Source: Hymenochaete sp. R1 (lineage: Eukaryota > Basidiomycota > Agaricomycetes > Hymenochaetales > Hymenochaetaceae). Taken from it: 64,000 bases of DNA. The stretch covers positions 26,864 through 90,863 of the forward strand of contig JAFREE010000099.1 in NCBI GenBank assembly GCA_019400425.1, given 5' to 3'. The number at the start of each line of letters is the position of its first letter. Positions within the stretch are counted from its first letter, which is position 1. Positions 1-12,643 of this stretch are shown piece by piece. The notes under the pieces were generated by a model. The model saw nothing but the letters and a program-made list of their open reading frames with translations, did no database searches and had not been told where the DNA came from. Both the position numbers and the translations under genes were made by a program.

Positions 1-249
1 TTTCTTTTACCACGCACCGCACAGATGAGCGATGAGCGATACAGGTTCATTAATATTGGCTCTTATCTACTGTATTGAAGCTGTGAGTAAAGACACTTGG
101 TCAGCGGTCCGAAAGTCGTACGTGGTCGCTTGAGAGGCCGATATCACCAGTACTTACTGGCTTGCCACGACAGAGGCTGAGATGAGCCGCCGGAACTGGT
201 ATGCGTGATCCTTCTTCTCCTCTTTCCGCCATCTGCTCTACCAGAGTCT

Positions 250-257
250 TATATAAA
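250..257 (+). promoter_or_regulatory. Candidate TATA box of the Zn2Cys6 regulator
   Basis: TATATAAA-like stretch about 200 nt before the proposed start codon at 452. The rest of 1-451 shows no convincing coding sequence. The distance to the start allows a 5' leader, but no transcription start can be seen from sequence alone. Confidence 0.35.
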
Positions 258-451
258 CCCCGCTTCTCATGCTGTTACGAAACAAGATTAAATAAAATAG
301 TCTGATCCTCGAATCACTTTCATCTCTCTCCACTTTTATCACATGCGACGTTCTATGCCCTCCGAGAGACACTCGACAACAGACGCGCGCAGGCAAACTC
401 TTGAATCCAGGCGGACCAGAGGCAAGTGACAGACAGCTTTCTACACTGTCC

Positions 452-3400
452 ATGTTGTTTACAGAATATTTAGGCGAAGTCTCTTGTGCAGAATGCCGTC
501 GGTGAGCGCATACATTTGTAGACAGGTTTGAAGGTATTTGAAGCATACGTGTTCGGGTCTTCAGCTTGAAGCTCAAATGTGACAAGACGGTGAGTGCTTG
601 GTGCTTGATGCTCTTCTTCGCCTCAATGGGAATAATTTGTTTATTCTACTAGATACCATGTTAGCTACTTCTTCACTCTTTATGCTGGTCAAATTGTGAC
701 ATTCCCTCCTTAGGTGGTTCGTGTGTTAGGAGGAACTGCGCTAATTTATGTCCCAACAAAGCCCAGACAACTAATCACACCCGGTAATTTATCCCTATCC
801 TCTTGCACTAAGATTCTATCGCTGACCATTCGCAGAACGACCGTTTCAGATGCTGACCGACTACGACACAAAATAGCGGAGATGAGCAAGAGGATTGCAA
901 CACTTGAAGACGCCCTTCAAATTTCTCATGCCTCGACCTCGTCGGATCAGCATCCTTTATTGTCTAAAGATCTCCTGGATATCAAACAGGGCGTCCATGT
1001 ATCAGCGTCCCAAAAAGACTTGCAGGCAGCAGAAAATGATGTCCTCAAAGACGGTGGCGCCTCATCATTTGCAACATTAAAGCTCTCTGAGGACGGGACA
1101 GGGGAGACCTACATATCCGGTCCCGATGTGAGTCATCATCGTTTCCCATAAAGCACACACTCATGGCCACGTTTGCTGTAGACGCTCTTTTTGGTTTGTT
1201 GTTTTTCATAAAGTATTTGCCATCACTTATCTAACACAAATTTTCTCAGACTCACTGTGAACCAGAAGGCTTGAACAAACCCTACAAAGCCCTCCCGCCG
1301 CTCCTTGAGTCTCTTAGTAACTCTTTCCCGGTAGCCCCATTCTACGCTCCTTCTGACGAAGCTCTTGACCTCATCGAGTCGAGACTTCCTTCCTATGCTC
1401 GTGCATCCTCCCTCGTGGAGGCCTACCTTGAATATATCGCATGGTTCTTTCAACCGGTCGACAGGGAACAGATATACGAGGAACTCCTTCCAGAAGTATA
1501 CAAGAAGCGTCGCGCAACTCCTGGCAATACATCTAGCTCGGGCAATATCTCGGAGCTGCCAAGGGTTGATCCGCACATACTAGCTCTACTGTTATCAGTT
1601 CTCGCTTTAGGGGCCGTTGCCGACCTTACCGCCTCGCCGGGTAATGACGAAGGGTTGATGTACTATCACCTTGCACGAGCTGCGTTGGCGCAGCGGAACG
1701 TTTTCGAAGAGGCCAATTTGAATTCGGTGCAAGCTCTCGTACTCAATGCGATATACAATGTAGTTTCTTGCCGCAATATTCCTATTGAAGGCCCATGGAG
1801 AGTTATTAGTTTTTCCTTATCCCTTGCTGCCTCTGTAAGTGCCAATTCTTTTGAAATGTTATTTCATGAATAACCTTATACAACGATTAGATTGGCCTGC
1901 GTACGTTTCGTTCTTTTCCTGTGACTTGATCGTCCTTACGAGAAAACAGATCGAGACCCTTCGCACTTTAACCTCCCTGCAAAAGTTGTACAACGGCGTA
2001 GGAAGGTATTTTGGGAGCTGTATACCATGGACAATTGGAGGGTAAGGGCTTTTCACATGATTTTAAAGCTTTTGCTGTCGTTAAGTTTATGCAGTGCATC
2101 TCCTCTGGCCGCCCTTTAACTTTCCATCCGTCAGTCGTCGATTGCCAATTTCCTCTGGACGTCGATGCGACCGTGAACGACAACGGGGAAGAAATCCTTA
2201 GTAGTGAGTTGCTCAGAAAGATCTGCACCTGGTTACCTTGTCCTGACACAGTAGCCGATAGTTGCGAGGATCCGATACAGACTTTCAAAAGAAATACTGT
2301 CCGAGGTGTCAAGCAAGCTGAATAATGCAGATTCCCTGAAATATTCGGAGATCCTGGCTTTGGACTCAAAAATCCGAGATTTTGGGACAATGAAGTCCTT
2401 CCAGCAAGCGCTCGATTATTACAACGCAAGAGCTCGTAGTGATGAGCATGTCATCAAAATACACCACTCCATGATGATGATGATGAATGACGTTAGTAAG
2501 TCGCATCGGGCTGTTCGAAAAAGCGTCGCGTCGCTTACGTCATTAATATTATAGTTCTTTTATCGTTGCACCGCAACTTCTTTGCCCGAGCTATGATCGA
2601 CAATCCAAGTAACCCGATGACAGGTCGATTTGGACCTTCCTTCCTTTCCGCGTACCGTAGTGCGGTAACGATGGTTCACAGAATTAGAGAGCAATATGAA
2701 CTCCATGGCCATTATCTCGTCCGGCTTTGGCCAGTTTGGGCTCATTCATTCATGTCTGGAGTCCTTATTGGCACTGTCGCTTGCCAATCTGGCTGCTCTC
2801 TTGCGCGTCAAGCGTACAAGGAATTCTGTGTAGCAATCGAATTGTTTTCCAAAGCGCAAGAACATCCCATAGCACAAAGGAGTCTGGTGAGTACCTGTCT
2901 AAGCACGGAATTGTAAGGATTATTTGAGACGCTGAATTATTTTCATAGCCAATATTTCTTAGGATGCGACAAGCAGCCCACGACAACTTGTTTGGAAGAG
3001 GCAATAGTTCGCCGGACAGTCTCTCCGATCAGTCGACCTCAAGCCGAGGATTGGTTAGCCAGAACGACTACTCCTTCGATCCCAGTAATAGGGACTATGA
3101 GAGGCAACAGGGTGGATCGACTTCGCATGACCCGCAGGAAGTGCAAATGATGGGCACGAGCAAGAGTCTTCCGCCGCAGCGCTCTTCCGGTTTCTTTCAT
3201 CTTCCAGCCCGCTCAGACGCAGCTCAACTTAAGCCCGTATCGCAAGTTTCGACCACAGTGAACGACACTTCGCCTACGAGATCCGGTTCAGGTCCGACAA
3301 GTCAACTCCACAGTCCTGCTTCATCATCTGGGTACGAATATACAGATGGACGGGGGGACCAACTGCCAGCGAACCCTTTATTCAAGCAATCGTCGACCAC

Positions 3401-3815
3401 CATGAATGGCGCAGACATGAATGACTCTACATTCCCATCCCAGTATACGCAAACATCGCTCGGCGGCGTGTCGAATCCAGATGCTCGCGACTCGGGCTTG
3501 CCTATGGCCTTTGACACATTCCCGTCCGCTTTCCACGAAAGTCTAGTTTCAAGTTTATTTGACCCAAATATCATCACTGGTATACGTCACACGCCGCCCC
3601 AGATCCCACTGTCCGGAGCTTCACCCATGTTTCCTGATCCGATCTCCGACTTTGACCTGCCATTTGAGATGCGTCCGATGAACACTTCCGAGTCACTCAT
3701 CCCGATGATGCCTGCGAAAGATACTGAGGAGGCTTGGAATGCAGTCTTACAAGACCCACGATTCTTTAGTTTCCCAGATGCTGGCTTCATGGTAAATAAC
3801 ACGGACACGGTGTGA
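452..3815 (+). CDS. Zn(II)2Cys6 fungal transcription factor with fungal_trans domain
   Basis: Nuclear DNA-binding regulator of the Gal4-type class. Splicing 452-501, 565-589, 653-659, 714-783 and 836-1127 gives a complete zinc cluster, CAECRRLKLKC, then DKTIPCGSC, then VRRNCANLC. The Cys spacing is C-x2-C-x6-C-x5-C-x2-C-x6-C. A short coiled coil follows (DADRLRHKIAEMSKRIATLE). The fungal_trans regulatory domain is recognisable around 1.25-2.2 kb: IGLHRDPSHFN, then QRRRKVFWELYTMDNWR, then SSGRPLTF. The C-terminal exon (about 2964-3815) is a Ser/Pro/Gln-rich activation-type tail. The ATG at 452 is the nearest in-frame start, 10 codons before the first Cys; a further upstream exon cannot be excluded. 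The third exon is only 7 nt. The target genes are not evident. Several introns in the middle were not individually resolved. Confidence 0.88.
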
Positions 3816-4184
3816 ATTTTTCTTCGGTCTCTGGCTTTTGAATGGAATGTCGCTTTCTCAATTATGTTATATTTTACTATTATCGTGTTGTTGGAGAGGG
3901 TTCGATCCATACTTTGACGAGAACGATTGTGTACAGTACATATAAAGAATATGGAATCTAGATGTTTGCATGCCTTTTGGGGAAGACAAGTGATTCAAAC
4001 ACGAATTAGTCTGCAGGACTGATTCTCGTTGATACCTTTGAAGAGAGATGACCCAAGCCTTTCAGGTGAACGAAGCGACCTTCCGCCGCTGAGTATTGCG
4101 TGTCGATAGGTGCAGATCGATTGAAACAGTCGCTAATTCAAATGAGAGCCTCAAGCACCGAAAGACATCCATGTATAAATAAAA
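3816..4184. other. Convergent intergenic region
   Basis: This is the 3' space between the zinc-cluster regulator and the minus-strand gene that ends at 4185. It is AT-rich, with no coding signal. A GGTTCGATCC string near 3900 looks like a tRNA B-box, but no tRNA fold surrounds it. Confidence 0.5.
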
Positions 4185-5931
4185 TCAAATGACCTCTCGT
4201 TTGACTCGTTTCGCTAACGAGGTTCGGTTATCTATCAAATCAAGTAGGTTCCCTTCAATGGTAAATAGTCCAAAGATACATACCTTGATCCGTTTCATTT
4301 TCATCGTCACTTCTAACAGCAGACGAACGTTTCGAAATACTCCGCACTGTTCGAACAGTTGAACAGGGACTCGCACATTCATAAACATCGAAAGATCACA
4401 TTGTACTCACCATTTCTTTCGTTATCATACTCCGCAAGAAAATCGGCTAGGGCGCGTGAAGGCTCGGCATCTGCATTTTGCGATGCATTTGAGCTTGACC
4501 TTGCAGACATTTTGAGCTTTGACTTACCTTCGTCTTTCACGATAGGTTTACGTTCTTCTACGTTCTCTGAATCGGGTAATTGAGACATAAGCTCGCTGAG
4601 CGCCTGCGAAGGCTCCCTGTCTTAATCTTGGGTATGTAAGTGTTAGAGTGGAAGGTGTGAAAATGACTAACCTTCGTCTTTCACATCTTGCTTCGACTCC
4701 TCCGGATCAATTGACGACTGGAGCCGCGAGACTAGCTCGGAAAGCGCAACAGACGGTTCTTCGATTTACATTATTAACATTAGTATTCCTCGTTATAGGA
4801 TGGATTGGACTGCAGATGCAGACCTTCAGTCTTGACGAGAGGTTTTCGCTCTGATTCCTCGACTTTCAGAGCTGTGTAATGTGGTCAATGGCTCCTATCA
4901 TGTGGTGTCAAGTTGACTTATTTTACCATGTTCCACTTTGACTTTGACTTGCAGAGTTCCAAATACCATTAATTTCACTTTTTTGAAATCTCAACTCGAG
5001 TTACTCACTTTCGGATTTACTATCCACAGTATTGGCGAAAACTGAGTCTTCGGGACGCTGTTGTAGTTGAGTTGGCCCCTCGTAAGGTGTGAAGACACCA
5101 TTTTCAGGTCTAAGTTGCGATTCCCCCAAGATATTCGAGTTAGACACAACCTCGGTTTGAGTCACTGATTTGGGTGTAGTACTGCTCGAAGCGAGATTTA
5201 GTGTTCCGCTGGTATTCTAAGAATATTTGTTCAGGCGCACTCAAACTCTGGTTTCTTCATAGGTACAACCATTGCGAAAACATGTTGATCGCACAGAGGG
5301 ATCGGAGACCAAGAAGGCTTCGGATAGTCTGCCTTGATCATAGACTTGGGCGGAATAGGGACCCTCCTTGGAATCTGTACCTGCCACTGCTCTTAAGTTG
5401 TACAATGTTAATGTACCGATGTTTGAGTCGAAAGACACTTACTATCAGCTGGATCCCCATTGGTGTCCCATTTGTATTCAAAGATGTAGGAGCTTGTGTT
5501 TTCGATATCGACTGGACGGGTGGTAACATGTCAAATATCCATTAGCGGGAAGCAGCCGAGCATAACTTACAACTTGATCTCTTCAGATCTAAAACGTGCC
5601 TTTCTTCCATGAAATCGGCCCACCGGTGTTCACCCAAGAGCGAGGAAACATCCGCCTTTGACGCAAGCTCGACGATAGCTTCTTTTCTCTTTTTACGATG
5701 TTTATAAAAAATCAGTGCCGAATGAATGAGACTTACAGTCCCTTTACTCATGATGGCCTGTATGAGGTCAGGCTCATTCGGTTTACGCAGCGCCAGTCTT
5801 AGCCAAATTGAGATCCACATTATGGTGTCGAAGTTCCAGGATTGATTGCCATGCGTCCAAGGATGTATAATGACAATGTAGTGGCTGTCATTGTCTTTTT
5901 CGTAGGTCTTGATTTTAAATTTCTTAACCAT
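4185..5931 (-). CDS. Uncharacterized protein with exon-level internal repeats
   Basis: I do not recognise a family. The model starts at the ATG at 5931 (MVKKFKIKTYEKDND) and stops at 4185. Splicing at clear GT..AG sites keeps the frame open. An ordered N-terminal part is rich in Trp and aromatic residues (HPWTHGNQSWNFDTIMWIS, then FDIENTSSYIFEYKWDTNG). It then passes a proline-rich strip (PRRVPIPPKSMIK) into an acidic, probably disordered C-terminal half. That half has repeated small exons built on EPSxAL(S/A)(E/D) and EExKxxVKDEG. The last exon ends KRVKREVI. Introns are 48-60 nt. An unresolved upstream exon is possible, because a splice-like acceptor precedes the ATG. The consistent frames make a real gene likely; function is unknown. 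Confidence 0.62.
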
Positions 5932-6587
5932 AAAGCTTGCTCCAACAGATCTATCAATAGATTCCTGATGTGGGCAAATGGCTAGGTAAGCGGCTTACCA
6001 AGTGCTAAGTCTGGTCAACGGTCTGAAGTATGATGGGCTTCTTTGGGCGTCGAGAACAGAACGGGTTAGACCGCGCAGCAGCTTTCAGAGCAATGAACGC
6101 AGAAACAGAACGCCGGCATTTGCCGGGAAAGAATAAGACGCTGAGAACCGATGGCAGGTCGTTAGGCAGCTGGTGACCTCGTAATGCATCGTTATCTGGT
6201 AAAATCGCTGTTGTACATGTATATTCGAAGGGTATGCGACAATTGACTGAGACGCGGTGATAATGGTTGAGTCGAAAGCTGCACCCTTTCTCTAAGCCAA
6301 CGGCAACGGGAAAAGAAATCCAAAAGAAAAGTCCTTGCAAGCCGGGGGGGCCACTTCACGTGATCATCACACTTCCGAATCTCCTAAATTGCATAAACAA
6401 GACGGAACCTGCACCGTAACCTCTGACCACCATCATTTCCGAGCACCATAAAACACTTTGGCATTTATCTTCCATGTCAGACGTATCGCTCCTGAACAGG
6501 GCAAATCTAGCATCACTCGGACTTGCTGGAGGATGTCGCTTGCTGCATGAGAAGAGTCCGGCTCGGACAGCTCTTGCACTGCCTGCA

Positions 6588-8857
6588 ATGTCCCGTTCTC
6601 TAACTTCTCTCCCTTTTGATATTCTTCTCAACATAGCAAACTTCTTGGACCCAGATGATGTGTACTCTTTGAAGCAGGTGAGGCATATGCTGGAATATGG
6701 TATACTTAATCGCTCATCATACAACTCTCGCAGACCTGCTGTCATTTGAAGGATTTCACCCAAACGAGATCTATATGGCTTTCAAAAGCGACCGATATGC
6801 TAGAACTTTGTAGACCACTACCAGTGGATGGTTTTCGGAGGATCTCGGACCTCACGACTCTTGAACTTTCCAAGCTTGTTCGGAGGGGCAAGCGGCTGCA
6901 TAGCAATTGGTCCACGGAAGGAGTCAACCCAAAGTTAATCAAGCCACACACAATCATCCCAACGCACACACAAGAAGACATTGTCTGGTTATCGCCTATC
7001 ACATCCAAATACTTGCTATGTTGTACTAGGAACGGAAAAGTTCTATGCTGGGATATGGTATCGGCATCCTGTGTCGCAGAGTGGTCATGCGGGGTCGATT
7101 GGGAGATATGGAAGTGCCGCGTCGAATACGACGAACGTACAGTATACTTTGCAATGGCTAAAAGAGGCGTGGATGGGTACGATTTTCTATCCAATTTGAA
7201 AAGCTCATAACTCTCTCTCCTGACTCCAGAATGCACAGAATTGGAGCCGATTGCCAGTTGATGTCGCTGATCTTTCCCGATGAAAGTGATCCAACTCCGG
7301 ACCCACCAGTGTTCAAAAAGCTTTCATCGTTCTGGTTCCCGGGACATGTTGTTAGCGTTTATTTGCTGGACCCTACTCGACGGCTTTTATCAGCATACAT
7401 TTACATAGAGCAATCAGACCACCTGGGCTTGTACGTGCTTCTGGACTGGACTTTACCAGACTACGTGTACATCAATACTGGGATCTCGTTTGTGAGTGCT
7501 CCGTGATCTGCTTTATACAATCGCTGATGATTCCCCAGGGTCAGCAGTCTCGTGAAATATCATGTATTGGTTACGATCCGGATAACGTGGTCATACATGC
7601 CGAAGAGGTCGGCCGTGCTCTCCAGTTCTTCTATCCTTACTCTCTTCTCCGATCATACTTGTGCAAGTCTCCGCCCAGAGGCACTTCGCCGCCGCTCGTT
7701 CCTCCGCAAAAGACATACGAAGAAGCATTCCTTGCTGTCGAGAATCCTTTTGGACATACATTTTCGACCCAGAACGCTCACTTTGTCCGGCAATGGTGGC
7801 CGTTAGTCGCTCCACATCGCATCACTCGTCGCAGCTGTACTATCCTTTTGCAAATGAGGACGGTAGGGCCGTATGCTGCAGAGGATCCACCACCGGGCCC
7901 AAACGATCCTCCGCCGGGTACACACCTCTTCACTATTGCGCAGCACTACTTCACTGTCCCCTTGACGCGCGAGAAACTGCGGTGGTGGTACACACACGAG
8001 CCGGTAGAGATCGTCTGCTATCCGCATACACAGGAATTCAACTTCTTGCCTCTGGTGGTCGAAGAGATAGCGTTACCTGTAGACGCCCTTCCAAACCCGA
8101 ACGCGGTGGCACCCAACAATGTGAATATTCACGCAGAAAATGATGTTGAGCACGGCGATACTGAGGACCATACATCCCAGAATTCGGAACCTGAAGATGG
8201 AGCTGGTGGTACAGCGGCAGTAGCCGATCTATTCCAGGAGCTTCCGTTGCCCGAAACCGCCGAAATCACGTCGTTGGAAAACAATGATGATGCTACAGTC
8301 AATGAACAGGACGGGCCGGTGCTTCTAACCGACCAACAGGTTGCGCTCGAGCAGCTCGCAGAGCAAGGAGGAGTGTCCGTTTCTCCGCTCGTGGCCGTAG
8401 ATTTTGGATGTGCTGTTTGGCTGGAATACGCATCGTTCGAGAGCGATGAGCTGCGGCTGCGATATGTGACATTCCCTCCCGTTGACGTGGACCGATCAGA
8501 AGAGGGTTACAAGGTACTGTCGAATGCGGAAGCCGTGCATACATTGGAGGTTCCTCAGGGGATTGATTTGAAAAGGGTGTGTCACATTGGACTCGACCAG
8601 GCTCAAGGAACAGGTGAGGGATTCATTCATCGTTGCTGATGTTCGTGTGAGGATACTGACGACATGAAACTGCTCACTTGCAGTAATACTTGGAATGCGT
8701 TCAAGCAGTGTGTTTGTGATGAGGTACTCATAGGCATGGAATGTTAGACTGGTTTGGAACGACCTACATTTTCATGTGCAAGTGCAGATCGTGGAAAGAC
8801 GATGACTTCCGGCAATTTATGCCAATGGAGGTAAACTCTGGTAAAGATTTACACTGA
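6588..8857 (+). CDS. F-box domain protein
   Basis: The N-terminal F-box (SLTSLPFDILLNIANFLDP, then DDVYSLKQ) should bind Skp1. This makes the protein a likely substrate-recognition subunit of an SCF ubiquitin ligase. The start at 6588 puts the F-box at residue about 3; an in-frame ATG at 6474 would add 38 residues and is less likely. An intron follows LKQ. The middle (about 6730-7500) reads like a repeat or propeller-type domain (IVWLSPITSKYLLCC, NGKVLCWDM). A long exon (7539-8612) carries an acidic Asn/Glu-rich insert near 8100-8300. Near the 3' end, skipping a stop-containing segment by a GT..AG intron joins FVM to RSWKDDDFRQFMPMEV, with the stop at 8855-8857. The substrate is unknown. Similar one-exon-F-box proteins are a large expanded family in agaricomycetes. 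Confidence 0.8.
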
Positions 8858-9464
8858 CTTATGAACTGCTTATGAACAAAGGAAAGGAAGCTTATTTGTA
8901 CAACCAGAAATTATTTAGCTTATAACGACCATTCATACTTCCTGTAATACCGCACTGATTAGGATCTGAACTATACTTTTTAAAACATAAGGCTGTGAAT
9001 GACATAGACGTTGCATACTGCAGGATATGTTTTGTAATTGTAAAGCGAGTCTCCCGCTCAAACACCGCGCATCAGTGAGGCGGTGAGGAATTCTGATCCG
9101 GGGAGGATGCACAGGAGAGCGCACGCAGGCAATCGCAATCCTCGACAAAAAAGGACAACTGCTGTCGGCCATCTGTCTCATCTCGCTCGCTCGACGACCG
9201 CGTAAACATAAAAAATCAATTTAGAACAGAAAACGGTGGGCGGAAGCCGAAGGCAAAAGAGGGGCAAAGCTACGGGCATGGGCATAGGCTAGCTGGTCAT
9301 CATCATCATACCGCGTCTAGCAGTGGGCACTGTTGCCGTCAACTCATCCCTTCCCTCATTCCCACTCCATTTATTTCCCCTCTTTACCCTCCTTCCTCCA
9401 TCTCCGGAGTCGTCTAAGCTGCCTGTACCCAGCCCTCGGCGACGTTGACGTCGAATCTGAATGA
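8858..9464. other. Intergenic region, likely promoter of the membrane protein
   Basis: No coding signal on either strand. The last 150 nt before 9465 are pyrimidine-rich (CCTTCCTCC type), as is common just upstream of fungal start codons. Confidence 0.5.
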
Positions 9465-11973
9465 ATGTCGACGACAGTCAATTCTCGTGCAGTGCGTGTC
9501 TATACATTCGTCTCGGCGCTGATCTGTCTATGTCTCGCAGAGTCTAATTCTTATTGGTTATTGCTGCCTTTCCCAGGTCCAGGAGACCATAGTCGTTTCT
9601 GTGCCCGACGCCAGCGACAATGCCTCGTCTTCAAAAAAAATCGGCGTGGTCGCTCTCGGCGTATTAGGCGCATTTGCTCTGGTCCTTGTTTTGGTTGTGT
9701 TCATCGTACCGGTAATGAGGTGGAGGAAGAGAGGTCGACACGAGTACGGACACCCAGCGTCGCATTCTCCGTCTGCACCTTCGCGTCGAGTAGGTCATCA
9801 ACGTTTGCCATCGGAAGTGAACCAAGACGCCATCGCTCCGCTGCTCGAATCTCAACTGCTGCCTCAACATCAAATCCTAAGGAGTTCCCAAGATGGCCAG
9901 CAGATCATGGTCTCGCGAGATAACGGACCTATCTCAATGCCAATGCCACCGAATGCAGCCCCTAATCAGCCGCAACACTCGCTGGGTCCACGCAAAATCC
10001 TTACATCCATTCCCGAATTCGACGATGAAGGAAACGTAGTTAGGAGCATCAGGTCCCTTCCTCATTCGCCCCTCTCCATTCGAGTCGTGAGTGCAACTCC
10101 GCCAGAAAGCATGTCTAACGTCACCCTAAATCAAAGTCGGACAATGGCGGCGTTGCCTCCACTGCCGTCCCCAACCCCCTCGAACGCGTCCATTCCTGGT
10201 CTCTCGCCGACCTCGCCGGTGCTCACGCGAGCGTTCCGGCGCTCGACAGTTTCCCCTTCAGACACTATATCACACTCTAACAGCGTCAGCACCTTCCGTT
10301 ATCCATCGCTCTCTTCCTCGACAAACACCCGGAGTCCGGCTCAATCTCATGATCTTTTGTCTTCGTCGAGTAATGGGTCATCTACACATTCTGGAGTGCA
10401 GACCCCTACTCCGGGGACCTCGACGACCCTACTACCTGCTGCCCTCATTCCTGGCACTGGCAACGGTGTGACGCCAGCAGTGGTTGCACAACCTGAATCA
10501 TGGTGGCGGAGGATACCGATGCCAGCTATCCCTGAAACCGCTTCTGCGACTGGCTCGGCGCACGAATCACAAAGTCGCGACGTGCCTTCGGAGAAGTTTG
10601 GCAACGAGACATCGTTGGGACGGACACCGACTGCCAGGCTCAGGGAACCCCAAGCGCAAGCCGTTGCAGGGCCAAGCGTCGTTAAGCATGGGATGCATCA
10701 ACAACAAATAAGTGACGCGAGCACTGCTATGGGTTCCGTGTCGAACTCGAACTCTGGCTCCGGGTCACACTCCGGATCAGGTCTGTCGCGATCAGCAACG
10801 CAACACACGGAGCGCAGCCTCGCTGCATCCGTGGTAGAGTCCGACGAGGTCATTCCCGACGAAAAGCGGACAAGTACACAGACGAGCGCAACTTTTGGAG
10901 GCAAGAGGGCACCTCGTCCGCTGCCTGGACCTTTAGAGTTGAAGCCGCGGGGTGAAGGAGAGGGGAGTGTTGAAGGACTGTATGCGAAATCGTCATCAAG
11001 ACGAGCGAAGAGGAAGACCTTGAGTGATTATCCTCCAGAACCGTCTCCGCCCCTTGAACCTGCCCCACTTTCACACCCGCCTCCAAATCGACGTCTATAT
11101 ATCCCCAAATCCCCCTCTTCTCGAAGGTTGTCACAACCCCTACCTCAACCTGAAATAGAAGGGCTGCACTCGCCGGAAGAACCAGGCGCTGAGGGTGCAA
11201 ACCGAGAGAGCACGGCGATGTACGCGCAAGAGGATGCCGCAAGCTCCTCTGAACAACTCCTCCCTCTTCCAGAGTCCATCGAGCTCCCCGGTGTCCGACC
11301 AGTCTCCCCACTCGCCTTCGACGAGTTCCACCTCCACTCCGGGCCACAAAGTCGCGCTCAGAGCAGAAGTAACACCACAAGCACGAGTCGCTCGTCGAAA
11401 CGGAAGAAACGTCAGGAAGCGTCGGGCGCCTCCTCAAAATCCAACTCGACGGCGAAGACGTCGAAACGCAGCTTGAGGTCGATCGTGTCGCAGGTGACGA
11501 GGTCGACTACTCGGAGCAGCTCGAGGTCGGTGGCGTCGGATCGAAGCCGGAGTCAGAGTAGACCAAGGGGCCAATCGACTGCGCACGAGAGGTTCGTCAC
11601 GTTCGGAGAAGGGGCGGAAGGAGGTGCTGGGGAAGTTGTGCTTTCATCTGAAGGCATGGCAGCAGCACCGTCATCAGAACCCATACCCCCGTTACCAACC
11701 GCAAATGTTCCTTCTGAGGCTGAGAAGAAGGCAGGCAAGGAAGAACCTAAACTAATTACCTCTGCACCACCTATGTCGCCCCAGTCTCCTCGCACCGCCG
11801 ATCGAGACTCAACACCGGCAACCAGCCCGACGGGCGATATCCGACTCCTGCCTACCGTTCCGTCCGCTCGTGGTTCGGGAGCCAGCGATCGTCAGCCCCC
11901 TCAAAGACGGACGAGTCGACCGTTGCCAACGCCGCCAACGAGCACTACCAGTGATGGGGCCACGACGTCGTAG
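9465..11973 (+). CDS. Single-pass membrane protein with long Ser/Pro-rich cytoplasmic tail
   Basis: Nine codons from the ATG at 9465 are followed by a 49-nt intron (9492-9540) and then one long exon to the TAG at 11971. The spliced N terminus is hydrophobic (SLILIGYCCLS) and looks like a signal peptide. A very short outside segment with an NAS glycosylation site follows. Next is one strong transmembrane helix (about VVALGVLGAFALVLVLVVFI), ended by a basic stop-transfer stretch (RWRKRGR). The remaining roughly 750 residues are low-complexity Ser/Pro/Thr/Arg sequence without a recognised domain. The tail ends in PxxP-type proline motifs. Proteins of this design in fungi are often surface or septum-associated, but no function can be assigned. 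The long exon begins with a GTG-type codon region; the spliced ATG start is preferred. Confidence 0.72.
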
Positions 11974-12643
11974 CGTGGCTTACTGATCTCGTCAACGCTG
12001 CTTTCTTTCACCTGGGTTCTTCGTTCGTTCTTGGTTTCTCCCCCAATAGACTTTTTTTTGCTTACTTCTTTATTTTGCGTTTACTGATACTGAACGTGTT
12101 GCAACGACCCCACCCCTCCCCTCCCATTCTCTTTTACGATCACGACTCATGTTTTTTTCTACCAGTTTGGTTGCGATTGTAGTATGCACATACGAACCTT
12201 CTCCTCCTTGCCCCTCTCGTTTCTTTCATACTTTGTTCGTCTTAATGGACGTTACCGCATTCCACTTTCATGGACACTTCCAAGCACTGTTTTATTTTTC
12301 ATTTTTTCATTTTTTCCCCCCGCGTTTCGATAAGCCTCGTCGACCGACTCTCATTGTTCGATCCTCTTAAAACGGACTCATCGAGTTACTTACCCCATTG
12401 ACTATATATCCCCGCCGCCCCTCCCCCTCCGCTCTCCGCAGCCCTCTCTTACAACCCCCTCAATCCACCCCAGAAGGGTACATGTACTGCTTAGTTCTTT
12501 TTTTCGCTCCATTTACTCGTTACAACCAACGGCGCCCAAAAAAACACCGTTGGCCATTTTTGTGTATATCATGCCTGTATAGTACAGAGTACAGATACAT
12601 TAATATTCGCGCCGAGGCCACCCTTTTTTTCGCTTCTTCGCCC
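11974..12643. other. Convergent intergenic region
   Basis: Pyrimidine-rich 3' flank of the membrane protein gene and 3' flank of the minus-strand small protein gene. Apparent short open frames here are low-complexity and are not supported as genes. Confidence 0.45.

Noticed and set aside
3895..3908. tRNA B-box-like string GGTTCGATCC
   Set aside because: No A-box, acceptor stem or cloverleaf can be formed around it; it lies in the 3' flank of the regulator gene.
6005..6340. Minus-strand open frame of 111 codons upstream of the 4185-5931 gene
   Set aside because: No domain recognised, and its frame does not splice into the downstream exon without a stop. It may be promoter or leader.
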